Assembly (NCBI RefSeq): GCF_004785795.1 | Contig: NZ_SRRO01000001.1 | Coordinates: 3,100,001-3,164,000 of the forward strand | Direction: 5' to 3' | Source: Nocardioides eburneiflavus | Lineage (GTDB): Bacteria > Actinomycetota > Actinomycetes > Propionibacteriales > Nocardioidaceae | Length of the DNA stretch: 64,000 bases | Shown here: in pieces, positions 31,807-40,112 of the stretch | How the letters are laid out: each line of letters opens with the position of its first letter | Numbering within the stretch: position 1 is the first letter of the stretch | Translations under genes and position numbers: made by a program | Notes under the pieces: model-generated | The model's database searches: none | What the model saw: only the letters and a program-made list of their open reading frames with translations | What the model was told of the DNA's origin: nothing

Positions 31807-32610
31807 TCATGCGACGGAGCGTGGTCGGCGCAGGGATGCGCCCAGCCCCGCCCTCAGAGCGGCCAGCGAGGCGGAGTGTGCGACTTGCCGAAGGGCAGGC
31901 GAATGCTGTTGGAGGTCGAAGCTGCCCACGGGGCCGGACACGGACAGACCTGCGACCGGACGACCGCCCACCCCGAAGACCGGAACCGCGATGCAAGCGA
32001 GCCCCGGCGCGGCTTCCTCGGACTCCACTGCGAAACCGTCGCGGCGTACGTTCATGAGCTGGAGGGTCAGGCGATCGGAATCCACGAGCGAGTTCGCGGT
32101 GAGCGCTGTTAGCGGAGCGGTGGCGAGGGCGTCGAAGGCGGCGGGATCGTGAGCAGCCAAGGCCTTGCCGATGGCCGTGCAGTGCGCAGGGACTCGTCCT
32201 CCGACCCGGGAGGGCGAGGGAACGCGGCGGTGACCGTAGAGCTTGGCCAGGTACACCACCTCGACGCCGTGCAGCGTGGCCAGATGGACCGTTTCGTGGG
32301 TCAACTCGTACAGGTCTGCCAGGAACGGGGTGAGGGCTTCGCGGATGCGCTCGTTCTCGGGGGAGTAGACGGCGCTGCCCAACTCGTGAAGTCGCCGACC
32401 GAAGCGGTAACCGCTTCCCACTCGCTCGACGACACCGTTGCGCTCGAGCATCTTGAGCACCCGGAAGGCCGTGGACTTGCTCAACTCCGCTCGTCGAGCC
32501 AGTTCACTGACGCCCAGGCCGGTACTGGCCTGGGCGCCGAACGAGACCAGCAGGCTGAACGCCTTGTCGATCGCTGCCCGATCGTCGCGGGATGTCGTCG
32601 TGCTGCTCAT
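31807..32610 (-). CDS. IclR family transcriptional regulator (MhpR-like role)
   Basis: A 267-residue IclR protein: N-terminal winged HTH (IDKAFSLLVSFGAQASTGLG, VSELARRAELSKSTAFRVLKML), then effector domain with HCTAIGKALAAH, and EEAAPGLACIAVPVFG. An ATG at 32610 gives the best family start. Position in an hca/mhp cluster mirrors E. coli, where MhpR, also IclR-type, activates mhp genes in response to hydroxyphenylpropionate. The three GTGCCGT palindromes are its likely targets. Divergent from the XRE-cupin regulator. Confidence 0.88.
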   Translation of the reverse strand: MSSTTTSRDDRAAIDKAFSLLVSFGAQASTGLGVSELARRAELSKSTAFRVLKMLERNGVVERVGSGYRFGRRLHELGSAVYSPENERIREALTPFLADLYELTHETVHLATLHGVEVVYLAKLYGHRRVPSPSRVGGRVPAHCTAIGKALAAHDPAAFDALATAPLTALTANSLVDSDRLTLQLMNVRRDGFAVESEEAAPGLACIAVPVFGVGGRPVAGLSVSGPVGSFDLQQHSPALRQVAHSASLAALRAGLGASLRRPRSVA

Positions 32611-32638
32611 GGTCCGAACTCCGATGTCCTCGCTCTGA

Positions 32639-32710
32639 TCTAGTATAGGTGACATGATGGCTACTAGAAGTGACGCCAGTCAAGAGTGACGGGCCGTCAA
32701 CTACAGTGAC
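32639..32710. promoter_or_regulatory. iclR-xre divergent control region: inverted and direct repeats
   Basis: TCTAGTA (32639-32645) and TACTAGA (32662-32668) form a perfect inverted repeat with a 16-base spacer, about two helical turns centre to centre. Three direct copies of AGTGAC start at 32669, 32685 and 32705, the last just before the xre start. This 110-bp gap must hold both promoters; TAGTAT at 32641 could be a -10 box. The repeats are visible, but the proteins that bind them are inference. Confidence 0.4.
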
Positions 32711-32719
32711 ACCCTTGGA

Positions 32720-33319
32720 GTGGTCGAGGTGGAATCAAGTGAGCTTGTGGCCCGAAATGTGCACCGTTTCCGGCTGGAGCGCGGGCTCAGCATCGGGGAC
32801 CTGGCCCGAAGGTCAGGCTTGGCAAAGCAGACCCTGTCCAAACTCGAGATGGGGAACGGGAACCCGACTGTGGAGACCCTGGCTGCCGTCGGCTCCGCTC
32901 TCGACGTGTCGCTGCGACGCCTGGTCACCGAATGGGGCACCCCGGTGTACGTCCTGCGGTCGGACCAGGGGGAGTGGTCGCATTCCCGGGGACACCAAGA
33001 GCGCGCCCTGGACGAGGTCTACGGCTCGGGCTATGTGCGGACTGTGCTGCTGAAGATGACCCGCGGGGACGACTCCGGGGAGGTCGACGCTCACCAACCC
33101 GGCACGCTGCACCACGCCTACGTGGTGAGGGGGAAGGTGCGGATCGGGCCGACGAGCGACCTAGTCGATCTCTCGGCCGGAGACTTCGTCCGTTTCCCTG
33201 GCGACATCCCACATAGGCAGACGTGCCTGAGCGATCGGGCGCTGCTGCACATGGTCACCACGCTTCCGCAGGTGCGCCAGTTCGGCCCCACGGTGCTCAG
33301 CCAGGCCCAGTCCACATGA
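32720..33319 (+). CDS. XRE family regulator with C-terminal cupin domain
   Basis: A 199-residue regulator: HTH_3 at residues about 8-65 (RFRLERGLSIGDLARRSGLA, then QTLSKLEMGNGNPTVETL) and a cupin barrel at about 105-185 (HQPGTLHHAYVVRGKVRIG, GDFVRFPGDIPHRQT). This architecture is common for regulators of amino-acid and aromatic catabolism that sense small ligands. The first GTG (32720) overlaps its own GGAG; the GTG at 32729, 8 bases after TTGGAG, is an equally good start. A very stable hairpin follows the gene. Confidence 0.85.
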   Translation: MVEVESSELVARNVHRFRLERGLSIGDLARRSGLAKQTLSKLEMGNGNPTVETLAAVGSALDVSLRRLVTEWGTPVYVLRSDQGEWSHSRGHQERALDEVYGSGYVRTVLLKMTRGDDSGEVDAHQPGTLHHAYVVRGKVRIGPTSDLVDLSAGDFVRFPGDIPHRQTCLSDRALLHMVTTLPQVRQFGPTVLSQAQST

Positions 33320-33339
33320 AGGTGTGCCGTGGAGCGGCC

Positions 33340-33375
33340 GGGGCTGTCGAGGGCGTGCGCGCCCTCGACAGCCCC
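33340..33375. terminator. Perfect 16-bp stem hairpin after xre
   Basis: Arms GGGGCTGTCGAGGGCG (33340-33355) and CGCCCTCGACAGCCCC (33360-33375) are exact complements around a 4-base loop. No T-run follows, only TTCGCC, but the stem is stable enough to end transcription in a GC-rich host. It separates xre from the mhpD-mhpF-mhpE operon. Confidence 0.65.
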
Positions 33376-33437
33376 TTCGCCGTTTGCGAGTCGCGAGGTA
33401 AACCCACGGGGCATCGCCAGAAGCAAGACCGATCCCT

Positions 33438-33454
33438 GTGCCGTTGACCGGCAC
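33438..33454. promoter_or_regulatory. Operator candidate copy 3 (one mismatch) before mhpD
   Basis: GTGCCGT-TGA-CCGGCAC: the same 7-3-7 pattern as copies at 24287 and 27320, with one mismatched arm base. It lies 41 bp upstream of the chosen mhpD start, a suitable place for promoter control, and supports starting mhpD at 33495 rather than at the GTG inside the palindrome. Confidence 0.5.
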
Positions 33455-33494
33455 GGACCACCCCGCATCTCGACAGGCAGTCGATATTCGAAGG

Positions 33495-34313
33495 GTGACT
33501 CTTGAGCCCACGCCCCTGGATGCCGGCCTGGCCACCACCCGAGCAGCAGACCGGCTACTCAACGCGACCACCACCCACGTGCCCTGCAGCCCCGTGCGGG
33601 ACCTCATCGGCTCCGACAACGTCCTCGCCGCTTACGCCGTCCAGCGGCGTCTGACCCAGGCGCGACTGCTCGACGGTGCCCGAGTGGTCGGCCGAAAGAT
33701 CGGACTGACATCTCCGGCCGTGCAGGCACAGCTGGGGGTGGACCAGCCCGACTTCGGGATGCTCTTCGACGACATGGCCCATGACGACGGCGCCATGATT
33801 CCTTTCGGATCCGTGCTACAGCCACGTGTGGAGGCGGAGATCGCCTTCGTGCTCAAAGACGACCTCGTCGAGGGTGAGCTCAACAACAAGCGGGTTCGCG
33901 CGGCCATCGACTACGGCGTGGCTGCCCTTGAGATCTGCGGCAGCCGCATCCGGGACTGGGACATCAGCTTCGGGGACACCGTCGCCGACAACGCCTCGGC
34001 CGGAGCCTACGTGCTCGGCGGGGTACGCGTGCGGCTGGATGAGGTCGAGCCCAGGGATGTCGAGATGACGATGAGCGTCAACGGCGAGCAGGTCTCGACC
34101 GGATCCGGAGCGGCTTGTCTAGGCGACCCGGTCAATGCGCTCATGTGGCTCGCCCGCCAGGCGCGCAAGCTCGGCGAGCCGCTGAGGTCCGGACAGGTGG
34201 TCCTGTCCGGAGCGCTCGGCCCCATGTTTCCCATCGCCCCCGGCGCCGAGGTCACCGCGACGATCACGGGGCTAGGCACTGTCTCGTGCACGTTCACCGA
34301 GGAGGAGGAATGA
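33495..34313 (+). CDS. mhpD: 2-keto-4-pentenoate hydratase
   Basis: A 272-residue hydratase of the FAH-related MhpD family: [50 protein letters not shown] (metal-binding Glu pair), ALEICGSRI and [18 protein letters not shown]. It adds water to 2-hydroxypenta-2,4-dienoate to give 4-hydroxy-2-oxovalerate. The frame opens at GTG 33438, but the family domain begins near the GTG at 33495; the ribosome site is poor for either. Its stop overlaps mhpF by 4 bp. Confidence 0.92.
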   Translation: MTLEPTPLDAGLATTRAADRLLNATTTHVPCSPVRDLIGSDNVLAAYAVQRRLTQARLLDGARVVGRKIGLTSPAVQAQLGVDQPDFGMLFDDMAHDDGAMIPFGSVLQPRVEAEIAFVLKDDLVEGELNNKRVRAAIDYGVAALEICGSRIRDWDISFGDTVADNASAGAYVLGGVRVRLDEVEPRDVEMTMSVNGEQVSTGSGAACLGDPVNALMWLARQARKLGEPLRSGQVVLSGALGPMFPIAPGAEVTATITGLGTVSCTFTEEEE

Positions 34314-35257
34314 GCCGGACCAAGGTCGCCATCATCGGTTCGGGCAACATCGGCACCGACCTGATGATCAAAGTGCTCCGCAATGCCGAGCACCTGGAGA
34401 TGGGTGCCATGGTCGGCATCGACCCTGACTCCGACGGTCTCGCACGCGCCGCGCGGATGGGTGTGCAGACCACGCACGAAGGCGTTGCCGGACTGATGGC
34501 GCTGCCCGACTTCCCCGAGATCGAGATCATCTTTGACGCAACATCGGCCAAGGCCCACGAGGCGAACGCCGCGCAACTCGGCCCGCTCGGCAAACGGCTC
34601 ATCGACCTGACCCCCGCCGCGATCGGGCCCTACGTCATCCCCGCGGTCAACCTCGAGGAGCACCTGGACGCGCCCAACGTCAACATGGTCACCTGCGGAG
34701 GACAGGCCACGATCCCCGTGGTCGCGGCCGTCGCCCGCGTCGTACCCGTGGAGTACGCCGAGATCGTCGCCTCCATCGCCAGCAAGTCGGCCGGCCCGGG
34801 CACCCGGGCCAACATCGACGAGTTCACCGAGACCACCTCGGCCGCGATCACCCAGGTCGGCGGCGCCAAACAAGGCAAAGCGATCATCATCCTCAACCCC
34901 GCCGAGCCGCCGCTGATCATGCGCGACACCGTCTTCGCCCTCGTCGACGCGCCAGACCCCGCGGTGCACGAGGAGATCCGGCGGTCGGTGGAGAAGATGG
35001 TCGCCGACGTGGCGGCCTACGTTCCTGGCTACCGGCTCAAGCAACCGGTGCAGATCACCGAGATCCCCGGGGACCAGCCGGTCGAGACCCTCATCGCCGA
35101 GGGTGCCCAGCGTCCCACCCACCAGGTCTCGGTGTTCCTCGAGGTCGAGGGCGCCGCGCACTACCTCCCGGCATACGCCGGCAACCTCGACATCATGACC
35201 TCGGCTGCCGTGCAGATGGCAGAGCGGATCGCCGCTGCCAAGGAGGCCCACAAGTGA
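34310..35257 (+). CDS. mhpF: Acetaldehyde dehydrogenase (acetylating)
   Basis: A 315-residue enzyme: NAD site [14 protein letters not shown] (7-20), [25 protein letters not shown], catalytic Cys129 in [12 protein letters not shown], and the C-terminal [16 protein letters not shown]. It converts acetaldehyde, channelled from the aldolase, to acetyl-CoA with NAD+ and CoA. Strong GGAGGAGGA site before an ATG that overlaps mhpD. It overlaps mhpE by 4 bp, as expected for the physical dehydrogenase-aldolase complex. Confidence 0.95.
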   Translation: MSRTKVAIIGSGNIGTDLMIKVLRNAEHLEMGAMVGIDPDSDGLARAARMGVQTTHEGVAGLMALPDFPEIEIIFDATSAKAHEANAAQLGPLGKRLIDLTPAAIGPYVIPAVNLEEHLDAPNVNMVTCGGQATIPVVAAVARVVPVEYAEIVASIASKSAGPGTRANIDEFTETTSAAITQVGGAKQGKAIIILNPAEPPLIMRDTVFALVDAPDPAVHEEIRRSVEKMVADVAAYVPGYRLKQPVQITEIPGDQPVETLIAEGAQRPTHQVSVFLEVEGAAHYLPAYAGNLDIMTSAAVQMAERIAAAKEAHK

Positions 35258-36279
35258 GCACCAAGATCTTCGTCCAGGACGTCACCCTGCGCGACGGCAT
35301 GCACGCCCTTCGGCACCGGATCTCCACCGACGACGTGCAACGCATCGTCAAAGCCCTCGACGAGGCCGGCGTCGACGCGATCGAGGTCGCCCACGGCGAC
35401 GGACTGGCTGGCGGCTCGGTCAACTACGGCCCGGGCTCCAACACCGACTGGGAGTGGATCGAAGCCGCGGCCTCTGCGCTGGAGCGCGCGCGGCTGACCA
35501 CGCTGTTGCTGCCCGGCGTGGGCACGATCCATGAGCTGAAGACCGCGTACGCGCTCGGCGTCCGCTCGGTCCGCGTGGCTACGCACTGCACCGAGGCCGA
35601 CATCTCCGCCCAACACATCGCCGCCGCGCGGGAGCTAGGCATGGACGTCTCCGGCTTCCTGATGCTTTCCCACATGGCGCCGCCCGAGGAACTCGCCCGG
35701 CAGGCAAAGCTGATGGAGTCATACGGCGCACACTGCGTCTACGTCACCGACTCCGGCGGCCGGCTGACGATGAACGACGTGGCCGCCCGCGTCCAGGCCT
35801 ATCGCGACGTCCTCGACGCCGGGACCGAGATCGGGATCCATGCGCACGAGAACCTCTCGCTCTCGGTCGCCAACTCCGTCGTCGCCGTCGAGAACGGCGC
35901 ACGCCGCGTGGACGCGTCCCTCGCAGGCCATGGCGCCGGTGCTGGCAATTGCCCGTTGGAGGCCTTCATCGCGGTCGGGAACATCTCCGGGCTGAAGCAC
36001 GGTTGTGACCTGTTCCAGCTGCAGGACGCCGCCGACGACATCGTTCGCCCGCTGCAGGACCGGCCGGTCCGGGTGGACCGGGAGACCCTCACGCTCGGGT
36101 ACGCCGGGGTCTACTCCTCGTTCCTTCGCCACGCCGAGAACGCGGCGCGGAGCTACGGCGTGGACGTCCGCGACATCCTCATGGAGTGCGGTCGCCGCCG
36201 ACTCGTCGGCGGCCAGGAGGACATGATCATCGACGTCGCCATCACTTTGGCCACCGACAACCAGGCCGTTGCGGTCTGA
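35254..36279 (+). CDS. mhpE: 4-hydroxy-2-oxovalerate aldolase
   Basis: A 341-residue HMG-CoA-lyase-like aldolase: [13 protein letters not shown] at the start (metal Asp and catalytic Arg), [38 protein letters not shown] with metal His pair, [12 protein letters not shown], and the C-terminal communication domain with [15 protein letters not shown]. It cleaves 4-hydroxy-2-oxovalerate to pyruvate and acetaldehyde. It forms a complex with the neighbouring MhpF-type dehydrogenase, and completes the lower pathway. Confidence 0.95.
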   Translation: MSTKIFVQDVTLRDGMHALRHRISTDDVQRIVKALDEAGVDAIEVAHGDGLAGGSVNYGPGSNTDWEWIEAAASALERARLTTLLLPGVGTIHELKTAYALGVRSVRVATHCTEADISAQHIAAARELGMDVSGFLMLSHMAPPEELARQAKLMESYGAHCVYVTDSGGRLTMNDVAARVQAYRDVLDAGTEIGIHAHENLSLSVANSVVAVENGARRVDASLAGHGAGAGNCPLEAFIAVGNISGLKHGCDLFQLQDAADDIVRPLQDRPVRVDRETLTLGYAGVYSSFLRHAENAARSYGVDVRDILMECGRRRLVGGQEDMIIDVAITLATDNQAVAV

Positions 36280-36306
36280 CGACCCCACTGAATCAGGAAT
36301 TGCGAC

Positions 36307-37341
36307 ATGACCGACTCAGCACGACGAGTAGACGTCCAGTTCGGCTCAGGCGACGGGAACTGTCGGGCCTGGCTCTACCTACCCGCCGGCGCCACATCTG
36401 CCGAACCGGCGCCGATCATCGTCATGGCACATGGCTTCGCCGGCATCAAGGAGATGAGGCTCGACGCGTTCGCCGAGCGTTTCGTGGGCCAGGGCTACGC
36501 CTGCCTCGTCTTCGACTATCGACACTTCGGGGCCAGCACCGGCGAGCCGCGTGAGCTCGTGAACGTCCGCCGCGAACTCGACGACTGGAAGAACGCCGTC
36601 GCGTACGCCAGGCATGTGCCTGAGGCGGATCCCGCCCGCGTCATTCTCTGGGGCACCTCATTCGCGGGTGGTCACGTCATCGTTACGGCAGCGGACGACC
36701 CCGACATCGCTGCGACCATCGCCCAGTGTCCGTTCACCGACGGTCTCGCGGCCGGCGTGAGGATGCCATTCACCACGCTTCTGCGGCTGATGCGCTGCGC
36801 CGTCCAAGACAGTCGCGCGGCCAAGCGGGGCGGAGACCCCGTCAGAGTCGAGGTCGTCGGAAACCCTGGAGATCTTGCAATCATGACCGCTCTCGATTCC
36901 ATGCCAGGATTCAACGCGATTCTCGAAGCCTCCGGAATCTCCGACTGGCCAAGCCGCGTCCCTGCCCGGGTCATGTTTCAGATCCCCCGATATGCCCCTG
37001 GCCGTCGTGCCAAGGACATCCGCACGCCGATCCTGTTCTGCATCTGTGACCGCGACAGCGTCACCCCGGCTCGCAAGACCGACAAGTACGCAGCACAGGC
37101 CGTGCTAAGCGAGACCCTTCACTACGACGCAGGGCATTTCGAGATCTATGTCGGGGACCTCTTCGAGACCGTCGTGTGTGACCAGATTTCGTTCCTCGCC
37201 GAGCATGTGCCCACCCGACCTTTGATGGACATGCTCGAATCGCACCCCAAGGTCACTCCGGGCGCTGGGATCGCGCAGAGCTCGGCGACGTCGGTCGTCT
37301 CAACGCGCCGTGGCTGGCCAAACAGGCCGGTCGAGACGTGA
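36307..37341 (+). CDS. Alpha/beta hydrolase (acetyl xylan esterase/DLH-like), C-terminus altered
   Basis: A 344-residue alpha/beta hydrolase: IVMAHGFAGIKEMRLDAFAE, VFDYRHFGASTGEPRE, nucleophile in LWGTSFAGGHV, late acid in CICDRDSVTP and His in DAGHFEIYVGD. The fold is complete by about residue 310. The last 30 or so residues are a frame-shifted reading of a GlcD-like remnant (37287-37445), so the natural stop has been lost by recombination. It follows mhpE by 27 bp. The ester or lactone substrate is unknown. Confidence 0.8.
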   Translation: MTDSARRVDVQFGSGDGNCRAWLYLPAGATSAEPAPIIVMAHGFAGIKEMRLDAFAERFVGQGYACLVFDYRHFGASTGEPRELVNVRRELDDWKNAVAYARHVPEADPARVILWGTSFAGGHVIVTAADDPDIAATIAQCPFTDGLAAGVRMPFTTLLRLMRCAVQDSRAAKRGGDPVRVEVVGNPGDLAIMTALDSMPGFNAILEASGISDWPSRVPARVMFQIPRYAPGRRAKDIRTPILFCICDRDSVTPARKTDKYAAQAVLSETLHYDAGHFEIYVGDLFETVVCDQISFLAEHVPTRPLMDMLESHPKVTPGAGIAQSSATSVVSTRRGWPNRPVET

Positions 37342-37445
37342 TCACGGTGACCGCACGGATCAAGCGTGCGCTGGACCCGTGCGGCATCCTCAACCCCGGA
37401 GTCATCCTGGAGACCGGGGGCCCGTCGCGGGAGGCCACCTCCTGA
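37287..37445 (+). pseudogene. C-terminal remnant of GlcD-like FAD oxidase
   Basis: One frame (from 37287) reads DVGRLNAPWLAKQAGRDVIT, TARIKRALDPCGILNPGVIL, then a TGA at 37443. This is the last 50 residues of the FAD-linked oxidase found intact at 62083-63480; 37377-37414 and 63412-63449 are identical over 38 bases. Only the end is present, overlapping the hydrolase gene in another frame. It is a recombination scar. Confidence 0.8.
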
Positions 37446-37504
37446 GCAGGGGTGTAGATGGAAGCCCGAGCGCCCCTCGTCGACGACCTGCCCCTGTTTG
37501 TCTC

Positions 37505-37591
37505 GAGCTCGGCGAGCCGTTCATCGCGGTTACGGACCGGATGGACTTCAAGCACGGCTGCGACCTCACCGTGAGGCAGACCATCATTTGA
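37505..37591 (+). pseudogene. Short MhpE-like aldolase fragment
   Basis: About 28 codons: LGEPFIAVTDRMDFKHGCDL followed by TVRQTII and a stop. It parallels the mhpE stretch [19 protein letters not shown], in the C-terminal part of the aldolase, and resembles other MhpE proteins even more closely (FIAVxxRMxxxHGCDL). There is no room for the rest of the gene, so it is a leftover from a second aldolase copy. Confidence 0.5.
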
Positions 37592-39140
37592 CAGGGGCGA
37601 CGGCGGGGAACTCCGGGACCGCCAGACCGTCGACGTCGGTGGCGGCGATGAAGCGGTCCGGTCGTACCGCCAGGACGCGTACGCCACTCTCCTCCAACCA
37701 CGGGAGCAGCATTCGTGCGGTATCGACGCACGTATCGGGTCCGGATGCGTGCGCATTGGCAGGACTCACTGTCACGTAGCGGGCGCCCAGCTCATCCCAC
37801 CCATCCTTCTCGGCAGGGCTCAGCACGGTGGCGGGATCGACGCCAGCTCCAAGCAGCACGAAGCCGTCGCCGAGAAAGTCGTCGAGAAGCATTCGCCGGC
37901 CGTGCGTCGTGGTGACCAGCGGCTGCGGGATCATCCGACCTACGAGTGAGCCGGACGAGAACGGACCTCGGAACCAGCCGGCTGCTAGCCGTGGAGTGGA
38001 GCGCTCCAGAGTCGAGTCCTGTGCACCGGTTCGTGGGGTGAGGCGAGCTTGCTCCTCCGGGGAGAGCTCCTGCTTGATGATGCGACCGAGCTGTACGGCG
38101 AGGTCGGTGTAGTAGGCGACGTTCGGGCGCCTCTCTACCTCGTAGGTGTCGAGCCACTGCGGTGACAGCCTCCCGTTGAGCACCCGGCCAAGTTTCCAGC
38201 CTAGGTCGTGAGCATCACGGATGCCGGACTGCATCCCGGCGCCCGCCCATGGCGGCATCATGTGGGCCGCGTCGCCGGCCAGGAAGACGCGTCCAACTCG
38301 CCAGGTGTCCGCCATCCGCGTGTGGTGCTGGTAGAAGGCGTGCTGATGAATCTCCACGTCATCCTCGGAGACGCCGAGAGCCTGGAGCAGCTTCCAAACA
38401 TCCGTGCTGGTCGGATAGTCCGCCGGCGACTCGTCAGGCCGCAGCGGAATCTCCCAACGGTGATTGCCTGCCGAAAGGGCGACGTCCACGGCGGGGCGAT
38501 CCTTGTCGGACCAGAAGGTCAGTATGTCGCGGTCGGGCCACCAGCGCTTGACCCGGCAGTCGATGACGACCCACGTCACATTCAGCGTTTCGCCGACCAA
38601 CCGTGCGCCGATCGCCGAACGCGTCTGAGAGGAACCGCCGTCGGCCGCGATGGCATAGCGCGCCCGCACGGATGTCGATCGGCGGGTGGCGACTTCGGTA
38701 GCGGTGACGGTCACTCCGTTGGCGTCTTGCTTGACGTCCGTGACGTTGTAGCCAAAACGGGTGTCGATCTCAGAACGCTCCTCGGCGCAGGCGCGCAGCT
38801 CGGCTTCCAGGGCTGGCTGGTAGATGTTGTAGAAACGCGGTTCCTTGCCGAGGAGCGACGGGGGGTGCTCGACGCGGTAGATCTCAGCGTGGTCGTAGGT
38901 CAACCAGCGCGACGCGCGTTGCGGTTCCAGCGTGGGTGCAACCCGGTCGTCGACCCCGAGGGACTGAAAGATCCGCACCGTCCAGTCGTTGACCGTCATG
39001 GCCCGCGCTCGCTGGTAGATCCCTTCCTCGCGTTCGAACACGATCGTCGTGGCACTCTCGTGCGCCAACGACAGGGCCGCCAGCATCCCGGTCGGTCCGT
39101 AGCCGATGATCGCCACATCGGCGTCGAACTGGTCGTCCAT
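37584..39140 (-). CDS. mhpA: FAD-dependent 3-(3-hydroxyphenyl)propionate hydroxylase-like monooxygenase
   Basis: A 518-residue class A flavoprotein hydroxylase: N-terminal VAIIGYGPTGMLAALSLAH, the middle AADGGSSQTRSAIGA (DG-type motif), and FLAGDAAHMMPPWAGAGMQSGI with RDAHDLGWKL (GD motif), all strongly MhpA-like. A thioredoxin-like C-terminal domain follows. It adds a second hydroxyl to 3-hydroxyphenylpropionate or cinnamate, giving the MhpB substrate. A TTG at 39158 and an ATG at 39146 exist, but AGAAGG lies 6 bases before the ATG at 39140. Convergent with the hydrolase gene and its scars. Confidence 0.92.
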   Translation of the reverse strand: MDDQFDADVAIIGYGPTGMLAALSLAHESATTIVFEREEGIYQRARAMTVNDWTVRIFQSLGVDDRVAPTLEPQRASRWLTYDHAEIYRVEHPPSLLGKEPRFYNIYQPALEAELRACAEERSEIDTRFGYNVTDVKQDANGVTVTATEVATRRSTSVRARYAIAADGGSSQTRSAIGARLVGETLNVTWVVIDCRVKRWWPDRDILTFWSDKDRPAVDVALSAGNHRWEIPLRPDESPADYPTSTDVWKLLQALGVSEDDVEIHQHAFYQHHTRMADTWRVGRVFLAGDAAHMMPPWAGAGMQSGIRDAHDLGWKLGRVLNGRLSPQWLDTYEVERRPNVAYYTDLAVQLGRIIKQELSPEEQARLTPRTGAQDSTLERSTPRLAAGWFRGPFSSGSLVGRMIPQPLVTTTHGRRMLLDDFLGDGFVLLGAGVDPATVLSPAEKDGWDELGARYVTVSPANAHASGPDTCVDTARMLLPWLEESGVRVLAVRPDRFIAATDVDGLAVPEFPAVAPVK

Positions 39141-39956
39141 CTTCATCCTTCTTGTCAATGTTCCGTAGATCCCACGGCGATGCTCGTGCGGCTACTACGG
39201 GTTGGCCGGCCGTTCCTTCTATGAACGCGCAGGTAGTGCATTCTTAGGCGACCTGGACGTGCGTTCACGACTGTGCCCCGACTGCTCCTTCTGCACCCGG
39301 ATCGGACTCATGCCCCGCTCCTCGGCGAAGGTGACGACCTGCTGGAAGACGCGGGGGTCGGGTTAGGACCTCCGAGAACAATGTCGACCATCACAGGCGA
39401 GCGAACTGACCGTCGTTCCGCAGTGCGGCACACAGATCGCAGCATCTTTCAATGGGCGGGAACGGCTCGGTTCTTGACCTCCGCGGGCCCTTCGGTGATG
39501 AGCGCCTCAGGTGTGACGTGTGCCCAGGTCTTTCGCCTTCACGTCGGCTCGCAAGGCCCAACCGGTCCGCAGGCGCAGGATGAGCCCATGCTTGAGCGCC
39601 CCATGGATCATCGCCTCGGTGCGTTGGCGAAGTCCTCGGCCTCACGAATCATGGATCCAGCGCGCTTTATCGCGGCCATCGCGGGGAATGAGTCCGCAGG
39701 GTGTCGCACGAAGTAGGCGGTCTGTGTTGCACCGAGGCAGACGAGTCCCTCGAACATGAAGACGGCTCCCCGTGCGATGGTCGATCTGGCATCGCTGAAA
39801 CGTGCCCCTCGCGGAGGTCGTGGTGAGGACCGCACGCGTTTCACGACGGGTTGCCAACCCGTCCTGAGATGGGTGACGCCTTGGTACTCGCACCGGCAGG
39901 GGCGTCGACTTCCGCCCGGAGGGGCGCATCGGTCATCGTGGCGGTCATGATCTTCC
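39141..39956. other. Gene-free stretch with decayed minus-strand coding pieces
   Basis: No intact gene can be supported. On the minus strand short plausible protein pieces appear: a start MTATMTDAPLRAEVDAP (from about 39947) that soon stops, and MFEGLVCLGATQTAYFVRHP with SMIREAEDFANAP near 39610-39760. A further piece AHVTPEALITEGPAEVKNRA lies near 39460-39530. I cannot name their families. A perfect 8-3-8 palindrome (GACGGGTT-GCC-AACCCGTC) sits at 39845-39863. The region just above mhpA should contain its promoter. Confidence 0.5.
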
Positions 39957-40100
39957 TCAGGTGGGGTTGCGGCCGATGAAGAACTCCCGGAACGGGTCCA
40001 TGCTCGGCTCGAAACCCGGGTCGATGAGCCCCTTCCGCACGGCGTACATCTGGCCGTCGTAGATACGCTGTGTCGGCTGGCGCAACGGTCCAGCGACCCC
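39957..40100 (-). pseudogene. C-terminal remnant of DHDPS-family lyase/aldolase
   Basis: Minus-strand translation gives GPLRQPTQRIYDGQMYAVRK, then EPSMDPFREFFIGRNPT and a stop at 39957. This is the last 45 or so residues of the intact gene at 50978-51997 (GPLRQPTQRIHDAQMKALRQ ... EPSMDPFREFFIGRNPV). Nothing of the preceding 290 residues is present; the SDR at 40113 begins immediately upstream. It is one of two decayed copies of this gene in the window. Confidence 0.8.
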
Positions 40101-40112
40101 TTGCGACCTGCG

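Noticed and set aside
39273..39716. Plus-strand open frame of about 147 codons
   Set aside because: No ribosome site or family motif, and the opposite strand shows more protein-like pieces; treated as part of a decayed zone.
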